A stretch of 35,001 bases of DNA from Chitinophaga pinensis (GCA_945868555.1 CAMBMC010000001.1:1-35001), one strand, 5' to 3'; numbered from the stretch's first letter, positions 1 through 7,610 are shown. The notes: generated from the letters alone by a model not told the origin. Translations and numbers: made by a program.

Positions 1-330
1 GGAATAAAAATTTATGCTTTTCACGGCTGCTTGCCAGAAGAAGAAAAAATTGGTGGTCATTATTTGGTTGATGTTATGTTAAATACAGATTTCACTCAAG
101 CAGCACTAAATGATGACTTATCCCTTACAGTAGATTATGTACTGATCAACCACATTGTCAAAGAAGAGATGGCTATTCGGTCCAAATTGATTGAGCAGGT
201 TGGGCAACGTATTTTTGACCGTATCAAGCGCGACACACATGGCATCGATTTTTTACGTGTGAAGATTACAAAACTCTCACCACCGATCAATGGAGATGTA
301 GACAATGTAGCAATCGTCATTGAGAAATAA
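1..330 (+). CDS. folB: Dihydroneopterin aldolase FolB (5' end outside window)
   Basis: Folate biosynthesis enzyme that cleaves 7,8-dihydroneopterin to 6-hydroxymethyl-dihydropterin and glycolaldehyde in the cytoplasm. The frame is open from base 1, so the start lies left of the window. The visible 109 residues begin GIKIYAFHG followed by LPEEEKIGG, the usual N-terminal family block with the conserved Glu, then a VDV strand. Near the end is TKLSPP, the family Lys/Pro motif. An internal TTG at 31 could be misread as a start, but the family motif begins before it, so this is one truncated gene. Only a few N-terminal residues should be missing, since FolB is usually about 120 residues. A tRNA-Cys promoter overlaps its last codons. 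Confidence 0.93.
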   Translation, partial: GIKIYAFHGCLPEEEKIGGHYLVDVMLNTDFTQAALNDDLSLTVDYVLINHIVKEEMAIRSKLIEQVGQRIFDRIKRDTHGIDFLRVKITKLSPPINGDVDNVAIVIEK

Positions 331-348
331 TTATTTTTGGTATATTTG
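320..348 (+). promoter_or_regulatory. Bacteroidota-type promoter for tRNA-Cys
   Basis: TTG at 320-322, an 18-base spacer and TATATTTG at 341-348 match the Flavobacteria consensus TTG-N17-23-TAnnTTTG. The tRNA begins 11 bases after the -7 box, a plausible short leader. The -33 element lies inside the end of folB. Confidence 0.7.
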
Positions 349-358
349 CACACCTAGT

Positions 359-429
359 GGTCTTGTGGCCGAGCGGCTAGGCAACGGTCTGCAAAACCGT
401 GTACAGCGGTTCGAATCCGCTCGAGACCT
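359..429 (+). tRNA. tRNA-Cys (anticodon GCA)
   Basis: A 71-base cloverleaf. The acceptor arms GGTCTTG and CGAGACC pair with one G-T wobble. The anticodon stem ACGGT/ACCGT encloses loop CTGCAAA with anticodon GCA. The T arm contains GGTTCGAATCC. The discriminator base after the acceptor stem is T, the expected identity element for tRNA-Cys. CCA is not encoded. A type I tRNA without long variable arm. Confidence 0.97.
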
Positions 430-440
430 CAACTAAAAAG

Positions 441-465
441 CCCAGTGCAACGCACTGGGTTTTTT
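441..465 (+). terminator. Intrinsic terminator after tRNA-Cys
   Basis: CCCAGTGC, loop AAC, GCACTGGG forms a perfect 8-bp GC-rich stem at 441-459, followed directly by six T (460-465). An A run at 435-439 precedes the stem, so it could also act on the other strand. It sits 11 bases after the tRNA. Confidence 0.88.
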
Positions 466-514
466 GATTTTACTACCATCAAGCAACGCTTGAATTGCGT
501 GTAAAATCAAAAAA
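460..514. repeat. Nested inverted repeat overlapping the terminator T tract
   Basis: A perfect 14-base inverted repeat: arms at 460-473 (starting with the terminator T run) and 501-514 (ending with an A run). Between them is a second small hairpin, TCAAGC-AAC-GCTTGA at 479-493, with the same AAC loop as the terminator stem. The outer stem is AT-rich and would use the T run of the terminator as one arm. Confidence 0.7.
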
Positions 515-742
515 GACAGGGGCTTTCGAAGAAAGGATGGGCTTTTTGGTTGATATGCGCCCATAATCCTGGATCATGAAATAATCTGTTCATCTTTTAC
601 CTGATAAGGCACAGGGGATTCTGCTTTTTGAACAATTCCGGAACTAAAATCTTAAAACAATTTATTAAAATCTCGTAATTACTTAACGATATCGTGGAAA
701 AACTACCTAAACATAACACACAGCTAGTTATTAATAAAAAAA
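515..742. other. Non-coding spacer
   Basis: Between the tRNA-Cys terminator structure and the next promoter I find no convincing gene. Short open frames here lack a plausible protein pattern. The stretch is AT-rich and becomes more so near 650-740. Confidence 0.5.
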
Positions 743-775
743 TTGTTTTAAATTGAAAATATATAAGTACTTTTG
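743..775 (+). promoter_or_regulatory. Promoter for the small lipoprotein gene
   Basis: TTG at 743-745, a 22-base spacer and TACTTTTG at 768-775 fit the Bacteroidota consensus. The predicted transcript would start about 30 bases before the ATG at 811. Confidence 0.6.
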
Positions 776-810
776 TGCTCATTATCACGCACTTAGATCT
801 TTATTCTTTC

Positions 811-1038
811 ATGAAAAGAATCCTATTTATTCTACCATTGCTTGTCGCTTGTGGCACAGACAATCCTGTTGTTTCAAATGGCATGTGTACGTGCAACAAA
901 GAAACACAGCAAAAAAATGCAGACGGGTCTTTTTCTACTACAAACATTACATCACCATCGCCCGACGCTTGCGAAAAAAACGGGGTCATCGAATATTCCG
1001 CTTCCCAAACATACAGAGTGATTTGGCACTGCAACTAA
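811..1038 (+). CDS. Small cysteine-rich lipoprotein, function unknown
   Basis: 75 residues. The start at 811 is chosen because it gives a classic lipoprotein signal peptide: MKR, a hydrophobic core, then lipobox LVAC with Cys14 as the lipidation site. An upstream in-frame ATG at 775 would add 12 residues before the signal and overlaps the -7 promoter box, so it is less likely. The mature part is short and polar with four further Cys (26, 28, 54, 74), including a CTC pair and a WHCN end, suggesting disulfides in the periplasm. I do not recognise a family. It stands alone with its own promoter between the tRNA-Cys terminator and the SDR operon. Confidence 0.72.
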   Translation: MKRILFILPLLVACGTDNPVVSNGMCTCNKETQQKNADGSFSTTNITSPSPDACEKNGVIEYSASQTYRVIWHCN

Positions 1039-1118
1039 TCATTCTATTATCTTATACTACATTCAAATCAAATTCACTTTTCTTCATTGTCAATACGATA
1101 CTATCCAAAATAAGAGGC

Positions 1119-1126
1119 TACCTTTG
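1119..1126 (+). promoter_or_regulatory. Candidate -7 box for the SDR operon
   Basis: TACCTTTG matches TAnnTTTG and ends 17 bases before the ATG at 1144. No TTG is found at the proper spacing upstream, so only half the promoter is supported. Confidence 0.5.
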
Positions 1127-1143
1127 CGCGAAATAACCACTGT

Positions 1144-2142
1144 ATGGAAATTCTTGTTACCGGTCCTGATGGCGTGCTTGGAAGTAATCTCGTTCGTGAA
1201 CTGTTACACCGCAACTACGCCGTAAGTGTTCTTGTAGAGCCCGGAAAGGATCCTCTTACATTAAAAGGATTGCCCATCACCGTCACTCACGGAAACATTC
1301 TCGATGTCGAATCAATCGATAAGGCCATTGCGGGTAAAGATATTGTATTTCATTGTGCCGCAGCTACGAGTGTTTATCCGGCCCGAAACGAAATGGTTAA
1401 TCGGGTAAATATCGATGGAACTCAACATGTGATCGATGCTGTGCTGAAACATGGCACAAAGCGCCTCGTTTTTGTAGGAACCGCAAATTCATTTAGCTAT
1501 GGCACTTCTCTAGACGCACCTGGCGTTGAAGACACACCATACCTCTCTGTGAAATTTGGCGTCGATTATATGGATTCTAAGTATAAAGCGCAACTATTGA
1601 TTCTATCAGCAGTCAGAGAAAAAGGCTTGCCTGCATTGGTTGTAAACCCGAGTTATATGATTGGGCCTTATGATTCGAGGCCGAGCTCTGGTGCGATGAT
1701 TCTTGCCGTGCACAGAGGGCGTGTTCCTGGATATTCCAATGGAGGAAAGAACTTTGTTGCCGTAAAAGATGTGGCCACAGCTATGGCGAACGCCATTACC
1801 ATGGGGCGAATAGGTGAATGCTATATTGTTGGAAATAAAAATCTTTCCTACAAAGATGCTTTTGCTCTAATCGCCGAGACCATTGGAGCGAAAACGCCAA
1901 CCCGTAAATTAAATGATTTTATGGTTCAATCTTACGGTAGGATGAACTCGTTCTTCGCTGGGGTTTTTGGATATTATCCCGGAATTACAAAAGAATTGGC
2001 CAAAATTTCAACGGAAAATCATTATTATTCTGCGGAAAAGGCTCAACGCGAACTACAAATGCCACAAACCCCTTTAGAAGTTGCAATCAAAGAATGTTTT
2101 GATTGGTTTAAAGAAAACAATTACCTCGATAAGAAACAATGA
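1144..2142 (+). CDS. NAD-dependent epimerase/dehydratase family protein (extended SDR)
   Basis: 332 residues, a usual length for extended SDRs. The N-terminus has the Rossmann nucleotide-binding motif TGPDGVLG (Gly7, Gly10, Gly13). The catalytic YxxxK is YMDSK (Tyr143, Lys147), with Ser residues near 117-119 in the usual position. The sequence around VNPSYMIGPYD is typical of dihydroflavonol-reductase-like and HpnA-like members. The substrate cannot be read from sequence; a sugar, sterol-like or lipid keto group are all possible. It is the first gene of a four-gene operon whose members overlap or nearly touch, and its stop overlaps the next start by 4 bases, so translational coupling is likely. 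Confidence 0.88.
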   Translation: MEILVTGPDGVLGSNLVRELLHRNYAVSVLVEPGKDPLTLKGLPITVTHGNILDVESIDKAIAGKDIVFHCAAATSVYPARNEMVNRVNIDGTQHVIDAVLKHGTKRLVFVGTANSFSYGTSLDAPGVEDTPYLSVKFGVDYMDSKYKAQLLILSAVREKGLPALVVNPSYMIGPYDSRPSSGAMILAVHRGRVPGYSNGGKNFVAVKDVATAMANAITMGRIGECYIVGNKNLSYKDAFALIAETIGAKTPTRKLNDFMVQSYGRMNSFFAGVFGYYPGITKELAKISTENHYYSAEKAQRELQMPQTPLEVAIKECFDWFKENNYLDKKQ

Positions 2143-2894
2143 AATACCAAACTCTTGATATTGATCTGTCATGGCAGGTCAACGATTTGACCTCGTTTTT
2201 ACCCATTATTCTTTCATTGGTTTTCTTTGTTGTCTATTGGTTCGCCGCACAATCATCTATAGTTAAAAACCGTTTTTATGCTGTGCATGATTTTGACACG
2301 GCATCGCGCAAGCATATCTTTTTTACCAAATATTTTGGTTTCATCTCCATGGGTGTTTTGCCCTCTGTAATTTGTCTAATTTTCCTTCCTAAATACAACT
2401 TGGCTGATTATGGCTTGACATTTATTCCAAAAACAACTTTCTTCTCTTTGGTTTGGACGCTAGGCTTATCTGTCTTGGTGATTCCGTTGGCTTACTTTAG
2501 CGCTAAAAAACCTAAAAACTTGGTAAATTATCCGCAGATTCGATCAAAGGTATGGACCAAAAAAACGGTGTTTATCACTGCGCTTGGTTGGGCTTTGTAT
2601 TTATTCGCTTACGAATTTTTGTTCCGCGGAACGCTTTTGTTTCCCTTGGTTGATGCCATTGGTGTTTGGCCAGCCATCGCTGTGAACATCGCGCTTTATT
2701 CGGCCACTCACATTCCAAAGGGCTTAGACGAAACCATTGGCGCCATTCCTTTAGGGTTGGTTTTGTGCTTACTTACCTTAGCTTCGGGAACCATTTGGAT
2801 TGCTTTTCTTGTGCATGTCGCTATGGCGTGGACGAACTGCTTTACTGCGCTAAGGTTTCATCCTGACATTCACTACCAGCCCAAGCAAAAATGA
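2139..2894 (+). CDS. CPBP-family (Abi-like) intramembrane protein
   Basis: 251 residues with about seven or eight hydrophobic segments. CPBP/Abi proteases carry EExxxR, FxxxH and an H...N motif. Here motif 1 is YEFLFR (Glu159, Arg163), motif 2 is YSATH (His191) and motif 3 is HVAMAWTN (His226, Asn233). The first Glu of motif 1 is therefore Tyr, and the F of motif 2 is Tyr. The fold call is firm, but peptidase activity is uncertain. The gene overlaps both neighbours by 4 bases, between two SDR enzymes, which suggests a role in membrane-linked chemistry or processing with them. Confidence 0.8.
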   Translation: MKYQTLDIDLSWQVNDLTSFLPIILSLVFFVVYWFAAQSSIVKNRFYAVHDFDTASRKHIFFTKYFGFISMGVLPSVICLIFLPKYNLADYGLTFIPKTTFFSLVWTLGLSVLVIPLAYFSAKKPKNLVNYPQIRSKVWTKKTVFITALGWALYLFAYEFLFRGTLLFPLVDAIGVWPAIAVNIALYSATHIPKGLDETIGAIPLGLVLCLLTLASGTIWIAFLVHVAMAWTNCFTALRFHPDIHYQPKQK

Positions 2895-3706
2895 GCGGAC
2901 AACTGAACGGAAAAGTGGCCATCATCACGGGATCTAGTCGTGGAATTGGACAAGCAATCGCACTGGAGTTGGCTGAGATGGGCGCAAGCATTGTGTTAAA
3001 TGGGCGTGACGCCGGCCGACTAGCAGAAACAGAGGCTCTCATACGTCAATACCACAACCACGTGATCAGTGTATGCTGTGATGTATCTCTTAAGGGGGGT
3101 GGACAAGAGTTGATTGATCGCACACTCGAGGCCTTTCAACAAATTGATATCCTGATCAATAATGTCGGTGTTTCCATGCGTGGAAATGTGGCAGATGTTA
3201 GTCCAGACGTGTTTAAAACAGTGTTTGATAGCAACGTGTTGGGCACAATCAACCCTACAATCCCCGCCTTGCCTTATTTACGTGAAACAAAAGGTAGCGT
3301 CGTGTTTATTTCAAGTTTAGCGGGTATCCGTGGTTTGCCGTTATTGTCGGCATATGGCGCTTCTAAAATGGCTTTGCGAGGAATCGCTGAATCCATTCGC
3401 ATTGAAGAAGCCAAGCATGGAATCCATGTTGGGTTGATTTATGTTGCCATCACAGAGATTGCACACAACAAAGAAGCAATTGGTGCTGACGGCTCAATGG
3501 TTGTCCTTAACTCGCGAAACGGCCGGAATGTGCAAAGCACAAAATCTGTAGCAAAAGCGGTTGTTAGAAACATCAAACGGAGAAAATTCATTAGTACTTT
3601 AACTCGCCTTGGAAAATTAAACGCTTATCTCCAAGCGCGTTTTCCAAGTTTGGTTGAACGTATTATTTTAATGAACATCAAAAAGTTCGAGGAGGGAAGT
3701 AAATAA
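2891..3706 (+). CDS. Classical SDR-family NAD(P)-dependent oxidoreductase
   Basis: 271 residues. It has TGSSRGIG (residues 13-20), the NNVG motif (90-93), Asn115, Ser141/142 and YGASK (Tyr155, Lys159), so the catalytic tetrad is complete. Instead of the common PG after the active site it has YVAITEIAHN followed by ADGS, and the C-terminal part is basic and hydrophobic. This resembles the 11-beta-HSD1/DHRS7-like group, which often acts on lipid substrates at membranes. A 3-ketosphinganine-reductase-like activity is one possibility but is inference. It overlaps the CPBP gene by 4 bases and lies one base before the next gene. Confidence 0.87.
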   Translation: MSGQLNGKVAIITGSSRGIGQAIALELAEMGASIVLNGRDAGRLAETEALIRQYHNHVISVCCDVSLKGGGQELIDRTLEAFQQIDILINNVGVSMRGNVADVSPDVFKTVFDSNVLGTINPTIPALPYLRETKGSVVFISSLAGIRGLPLLSAYGASKMALRGIAESIRIEEAKHGIHVGLIYVAITEIAHNKEAIGADGSMVVLNSRNGRNVQSTKSVAKAVVRNIKRRKFISTLTRLGKLNAYLQARFPSLVERIILMNIKKFEEGSK

Positions 3707-3707
3707 G

Positions 3708-4409
3708 ATGTTGATTGGTAAAGATTTTGAAAAAATTGAATGGGACTTTCTAGGTTTACACCTATTGGAACCAAACGCTCTGATTGGTGATCTCATCATC
3801 TTTACACTAGCAATTACATTGGCCATAAAGGTTAAAACACATGTAAAAAACCCTGGTTTTTTTATTCTTTGGAAGTGGTTTTTTGTCCTCTTCGGTGCTG
3901 GCTTCTTGATTGGGGGATTTGGTCATTTGTTTTACAATTACTGGGGGGTACCAGGGAAGTATTTCTCCTGGTACAGTGGAATGTTTGCCGCGTTGATGAT
4001 AGAGTTGGCGATGATTTCCGTTTTTCCTAAGGTGGAATGGCGGAAAACACTAAAAAGAATCGCCTTACTAAAACTTTTTGTCTCCATTACCGTGGCCACC
4101 TACATTTATGCAACTATTGATCTTGTCGCCGACCCATCAAAAGGATTAATTGTACCAACATTAAACTCAGTTGTTGGATTGGGCTTGTCTTTGGGTTTTC
4201 TGGGGTATTATTACCAGCAAAAAATTGATGTAGCTTTCCGTGTTTTTTGGATTAGCACGCTCATTTTAATTCCTTCCGCCGCCTTTCAAATCATGAAGAT
4301 CAATGTACATCAATGGTTTGATAGAAACGACATGAGTCACGTACTACTCATCACGAGCATTGTGCTTTATTACGCCGCGATCAAGAAATATTATAGATTC
4401 TTAGGATAG
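3708..4409 (+). CDS. Seven-helix membrane protein, function unknown (DUF6962-like)
   Basis: 233 residues with about seven transmembrane segments. It has an EPNAL motif just before helix 1, a GHLFYNYWG segment after helix 2, and a FDRNDMSHV motif before the last helix. The pattern of conserved polar residues (GH, ND, SH) resembles the uncharacterised DUF6962 group, recalled rather than searched. It starts 1 base after the SDR stop, so it belongs to the same transcript. The motifs could form a metal or lipid site, as in other seven-helix hydrolases, but this is speculation. Confidence 0.7.
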   Translation: MLIGKDFEKIEWDFLGLHLLEPNALIGDLIIFTLAITLAIKVKTHVKNPGFFILWKWFFVLFGAGFLIGGFGHLFYNYWGVPGKYFSWYSGMFAALMIELAMISVFPKVEWRKTLKRIALLKLFVSITVATYIYATIDLVADPSKGLIVPTLNSVVGLGLSLGFLGYYYQQKIDVAFRVFWISTLILIPSAAFQIMKINVHQWFDRNDMSHVLLITSIVLYYAAIKKYYRFLG

Positions 4410-4416
4410 GCTTTTC

Positions 4417-5244
4417 TTACCTCACAATGTGCAGGGTGCTGTATTTAGTAATGAGCTTTCCTTTTATATCTCGAGCGGTCACATAATACAAATAATCTCC
4501 CGCAAGAACTACCTCACCATTCATTGAAACGCCTTCCCATTCAAAATGGATATCTGTGGTTTGATATACCGTTTTCCCCAAGCGGTCAATCACCACAAAA
4601 CTGAAGGTTCCTGGTGTTAATTTATCTTCTGAGATGTTCAATTGAAGCGTCTCATTTACACCATCTCCATTCGGAGTAAATGCGTTTGGTAGTATAATTT
4701 CTAGAGAAGATGTGCTTACCTCAATGACCTCTTTTTCTGTTGTTTCTGTGACGCTTTGAGTTTGTTCAGATACACGACTTTGAGTTTCTTGTTGAGTTTC
4801 TTGTTCTGCTTCAACAACAACGGTTTCTAATGCATCAAAATATTCTTGTGGTGTTTCTGGATCAAACGAAATAGGGCTACTTTCTTCAGCTGTGATTTCT
4901 TGAGGAAAATCTAGCGACAGTATTGGGTCTTGTTGTTGTTCCGTTTGTTGGTTTTCTTCTGAAATATTGGTTTCCTTCACACCGTTCGAGGTGGGTGATT
5001 TCTCAGTAGACGTAGTCGGTTTTTGATTCTCCTTTTGGCCATTCAACAGAAAATAGCCAACAACAGCAACCGCTGCAGCGGCTGTAACACCAAGAACAAT
5101 TTTAGTCAACACAGACACGCCAGAGGCCACAGAAGCACCACCTAGTTGTGAGGAGATGTTTCCCCACATTTCTGGACGCACCTTAGACTCCAAACCGTTC
5201 AGTTTGTCACTAAATAAATCCTTTATCGTGTCTTTTTCACTCAT
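4417..5244 (-). CDS. Putative membrane anti-sigma factor with CHU_C (gliding-motility-associated) C-terminal domain
   Basis: 275 residues. Residues 1-44 are polar, with an IKDLFSDKLNG segment and a VRPEMW motif, as in Bacteroidota anti-sigma factors. One transmembrane helix spans about 45-68. Residues 70-180 are a Gln/Glu/Thr/Ser-rich linker. Residues 185-275 form a CHU_C domain, with NAFTPNGDGVNETLQL at its start and the EGVSMNGEVVLAGDYLYYV pattern near the end. There is no cleavable signal peptide, so the CHU_C domain should be held in the periplasm by the helix. Its ATG overlaps the upstream sigma-factor stop by 4 bases, supporting a sigma/anti-sigma pair. A structural role for the C-terminal domain is an alternative. 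Confidence 0.82.
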   Translation of the reverse strand: MSEKDTIKDLFSDKLNGLESKVRPEMWGNISSQLGGASVASGVSVLTKIVLGVTAAAAVAVVGYFLLNGQKENQKPTTSTEKSPTSNGVKETNISEENQQTEQQQDPILSLDFPQEITAEESSPISFDPETPQEYFDALETVVVEAEQETQQETQSRVSEQTQSVTETTEKEVIEVSTSSLEIILPNAFTPNGDGVNETLQLNISEDKLTPGTFSFVVIDRLGKTVYQTTDIHFEWEGVSMNGEVVLAGDYLYYVTARDIKGKLITKYSTLHIVR

Positions 5245-5765
5245 TTTTTTTCTAATCGTTCGCGCAAATACGCTCGTGCACGGGAATATTGTGATTTTGA
5301 TGTGTTCTCGGTTACCCCTAAGGTTTCTGCTATTTCTGCATGTGAATACCCTTCAATAGCAAACATATTAAACACAACACGGTAGCCATCAGGCATTGCC
5401 CTTACGAGCTTCATCAAATCTTCCGCCATCAATTGTTCCGCAATAAAAGCATTGTTTTCAATTTTGTATCCCACATCTTCAATGTCAAGATTCACTTTAA
5501 ACTTTACTTCTTTACGAATTTGATCGAGGGCTGTATTTACCATGATTCGACGAATCCAACCTTCCAAGGATCCTTCTTTTTTGAAATCTGAAAGCTTCAC
5601 AAACACTTTCACAAATCCATCTTGAAGAACATCTTCTGCCTGTTCGGTGTTTTTTGCATAACGCAAACATACCGTCATCATTTTTCCCGCAAACTTGTCA
5701 AACAACATCCGTTGCGCCCTGGCATTGCCTTTTACACACTCATTAACTAGCGTAATATCATCCAT
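5241..5765 (-). CDS. ECF-type RNA polymerase sigma-70 factor
   Basis: 174 residues, a normal ECF length. Region 2 includes ARAQRMLFDKFAGKM and AEDVLQDGFVKVF, and region 4 includes EGYSHAEIAETLGVTENTSKSQ followed by SRARAYLRE, the helix-turn-helix that binds the -35-like element. The ATG at 5765 is preferred over an in-frame TTG five codons upstream, because MDDITLVNECVKG is the usual start for this group. The gene overlaps the putative anti-sigma factor by 4 bases. It is probably released when the membrane partner is inactivated. No housekeeping -7 box is obvious upstream, which would fit autoregulation. Confidence 0.93.
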   Translation of the reverse strand: MDDITLVNECVKGNARAQRMLFDKFAGKMMTVCLRYAKNTEQAEDVLQDGFVKVFVKLSDFKKEGSLEGWIRRIMVNTALDQIRKEVKFKVNLDIEDVGYKIENNAFIAEQLMAEDLMKLVRAMPDGYRVVFNMFAIEGYSHAEIAETLGVTENTSKSQYSRARAYLRERLEKK

Positions 5766-5862
5766 AGCGCACTCAGACAAAAAGACAGATATGTTTCCAA
5801 AAAGGTTGCATGCGCTTTAAAGTTAGGTATAAAACAAGTACTTTCGGATAGTTAAAGACAAC

Positions 5863-7125
5863 ATGAGACATACCCTCCATATTTTTTGTACGCTGCTATA
5901 TCTTGGCTGTATGCCTTTCCTTTTCGCGGGAAAAAACACGGCATCGCCGAAATTAAAGGCCGGTTTGTGGACTGGCTCTCTTTTCTTGGACACAAGCGTA
6001 TCCATGTATTTCAAGTTTGACGTTGCACAACAAATGGATGGATCTTATCAACTCACCGTCATTAATGCTGAAGAAAAAATTGTGCTGACCGATTTAGTGA
6101 TGAAAAACGACTCCCTTCACGCACGATTCCCTTTTTTCAACTCTGAATTTGTTTGGAAGGTTTCTAAAAAAGGGCTTAATGGGTACTGGCAAAACTTTCA
6201 GAAGGGGGACAAGTACCGCATTCCTTGCTCAATTTCATATGGAGACTTTTACCACCCACTTCACTTTTTGAGTACATTTTATCCACCCTCAGAAATCAAT
6301 GGAAAATGGGCCGCTACCTTCGATCCTGGTACAGTAGATGCATATCCAGCTATTGGGGTTTTTAAACAAGACGGGCAATGGATCCGTGGAACATTTCTCA
6401 CGGAAACAGGAGACTATCGATTTCTAGAAGGCATAGTGCTCCAAGATAGTGTGGTGCTTTCTTGTTTGGACGGAACCCACGCTTGGATGTTCACAGGTCG
6501 CATTCACGGAGATACCATTCTTGGACATTTCTATAGCGGAAAACATTGGAAAGGGAGTTGGGTGGCAGTTCGCAATGAAAACGCTACACCGCCTGATGCA
6601 GACACCCTTACTAAGGTGGCGTTTAATGAGCCTTTTCGATTGACTATAAAAGATGTTTCCGCTGGTGCGCCATATGGAGAATTTAACTTCCCCTCAGAAG
6701 AATACAAAAACAAAGTAACCATCATTCAGATCATGGGTTCTTGGTGTCCAAATTGTCTCGATGAAACACGCTATTTTCTTTCACTCTATGAAAAATACCA
6801 CACACAAGGATTAGAAATTATCGCTGTTGCTTACGAAACCGGGAAAGATCCTATGGTACATTTAGAGCGCATCAAACAATTGCAAAAGCGACTCAATATT
6901 CCCTACCTTATCGTTGGTGGTGGTACATCAAGCAAGGCTTTGGCCTCTGAACACTTCAGTATGCTTTCTGAAATTATTTCTTTTCCAACAGCCATCTTTA
7001 TTGGACGGGACGGAGAAGTAAGAAAGGTTCACACAGGGTTTAGTGGTCCAGGAACTGGGGATTACTACACGGCATACACATTAGAAACTGAGGCCTTTAT
7101 TCAGAAATTATTGCTGTTGAAATAG
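5863..7125 (+). CDS. TlpA-like thioredoxin-fold protein with large N-terminal domain
   Basis: 420 residues. A hydrophobic N-terminal stretch (about 4-22) looks like a Sec signal, so the protein should be periplasmic. Residues 25-255 are beta-rich and not recognised as a named domain. Residues 260-420 are a redoxin/TlpA domain with the redox motif WCPNC (Trp294, Cys295, Cys298) and the later FPTAIFIG segment with the cis-Pro. The likely role is disulfide reduction or exchange in the envelope. A weak -7-like TACTTTCG lies at 5839-5846. The gene is divergent from the sigma-factor gene and convergent with rpiB, from which it is separated by 2 bases. Confidence 0.88.
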   Translation: MRHTLHIFCTLLYLGCMPFLFAGKNTASPKLKAGLWTGSLFLDTSVSMYFKFDVAQQMDGSYQLTVINAEEKIVLTDLVMKNDSLHARFPFFNSEFVWKVSKKGLNGYWQNFQKGDKYRIPCSISYGDFYHPLHFLSTFYPPSEINGKWAATFDPGTVDAYPAIGVFKQDGQWIRGTFLTETGDYRFLEGIVLQDSVVLSCLDGTHAWMFTGRIHGDTILGHFYSGKHWKGSWVAVRNENATPPDADTLTKVAFNEPFRLTIKDVSAGAPYGEFNFPSEEYKNKVTIIQIMGSWCPNCLDETRYFLSLYEKYHTQGLEIIAVAYETGKDPMVHLERIKQLQKRLNIPYLIVGGGTSSKALASEHFSMLSEIISFPTAIFIGRDGEVRKVHTGFSGPGTGDYYTAYTLETEAFIQKLLLLK

Positions 7126-7127
7126 GC

Positions 7128-7559
7128 TTAAAGCGCTATCTTGTCAACGCGTTTCTGGTGACGACCACCCTCAAATTCTGTGGTTAAAAATACCTCAACC
7201 ATTTCACGTGCTTCATCAAAAGAAATAAATCGCGCAGGCAGTGCTAGAATGTTTGCATTATTGTGAAGACGTGAAAGCTCGGCTATTTCTTTTTTCCAAC
7301 ATAAGGCACTACGAATACCTGAATGTTTATTCGCCGTCATATTGATTCCGTTTCCTGAACCACATATAATTATTCCCAACATGCCCGGATTCGCTTCAAC
7401 AAGATCTGCAACGGGATGTGCATAGTCAGGATAATCAATACTCTCTTCCGAAAAACAACCGAAATCCTTAACTTCATACCCTAAGTCTCGCAAATATTGA
7501 CTTACTTGTTCTTTGAGTTGAAATCCTGCATGATCTGCCCCAATTGGAATAATCTTCAT
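7128..7559 (-). CDS. rpiB: Ribose-5-phosphate isomerase B
   Basis: 143 residues, the usual size of RpiB/LacAB enzymes. It interconverts ribose 5-phosphate and ribulose 5-phosphate in the pentose phosphate pathway. Visible family features are GADHAGFQLK at the N-terminus, DYPDYA, IICGSGNGINMTANK with the catalytic Cys and the anion-binding loop, and HNNANILALPARF. The ATG at 7559 is chosen because MKIIPIGADHAG is the family start; 17 extra in-frame codons upstream do not fit the family and overlap the promoter. Confidence 0.96.
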   Translation of the reverse strand: MKIIPIGADHAGFQLKEQVSQYLRDLGYEVKDFGCFSEESIDYPDYAHPVADLVEANPGMLGIIICGSGNGINMTANKHSGIRSALCWKKEIAELSRLHNNANILALPARFISFDEAREMVEVFLTTEFEGGRHQKRVDKIAL

Positions 7560-7579
7560 AATGATGTGTTTTGGTCTTT

Positions 7580-7610
7580 CAAATGTAATGCTTATGAACA
7601 ATGCGGCCAA
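7580..7610 (-). promoter_or_regulatory. Promoter of rpiB
   Basis: Read on the minus strand, TTG (7610-7608), a 20-base spacer and TACATTTG (7587-7580) match the Bacteroidota consensus. The -7 box ends about 20 bases before the rpiB ATG, which supports the start at 7559. Confidence 0.7.

Noticed and set aside
441..514. Repeats after tRNA-Cys considered as an integration attachment site
   Set aside because: No duplicated tRNA 3' end, integrase or foreign-looking genes are found downstream.
753..1136. 127-residue open frame overlapping the small lipoprotein gene
   Set aside because: It is in a different frame from the lipoprotein, has no signal or domain pattern, and runs into the promoter of the SDR operon.
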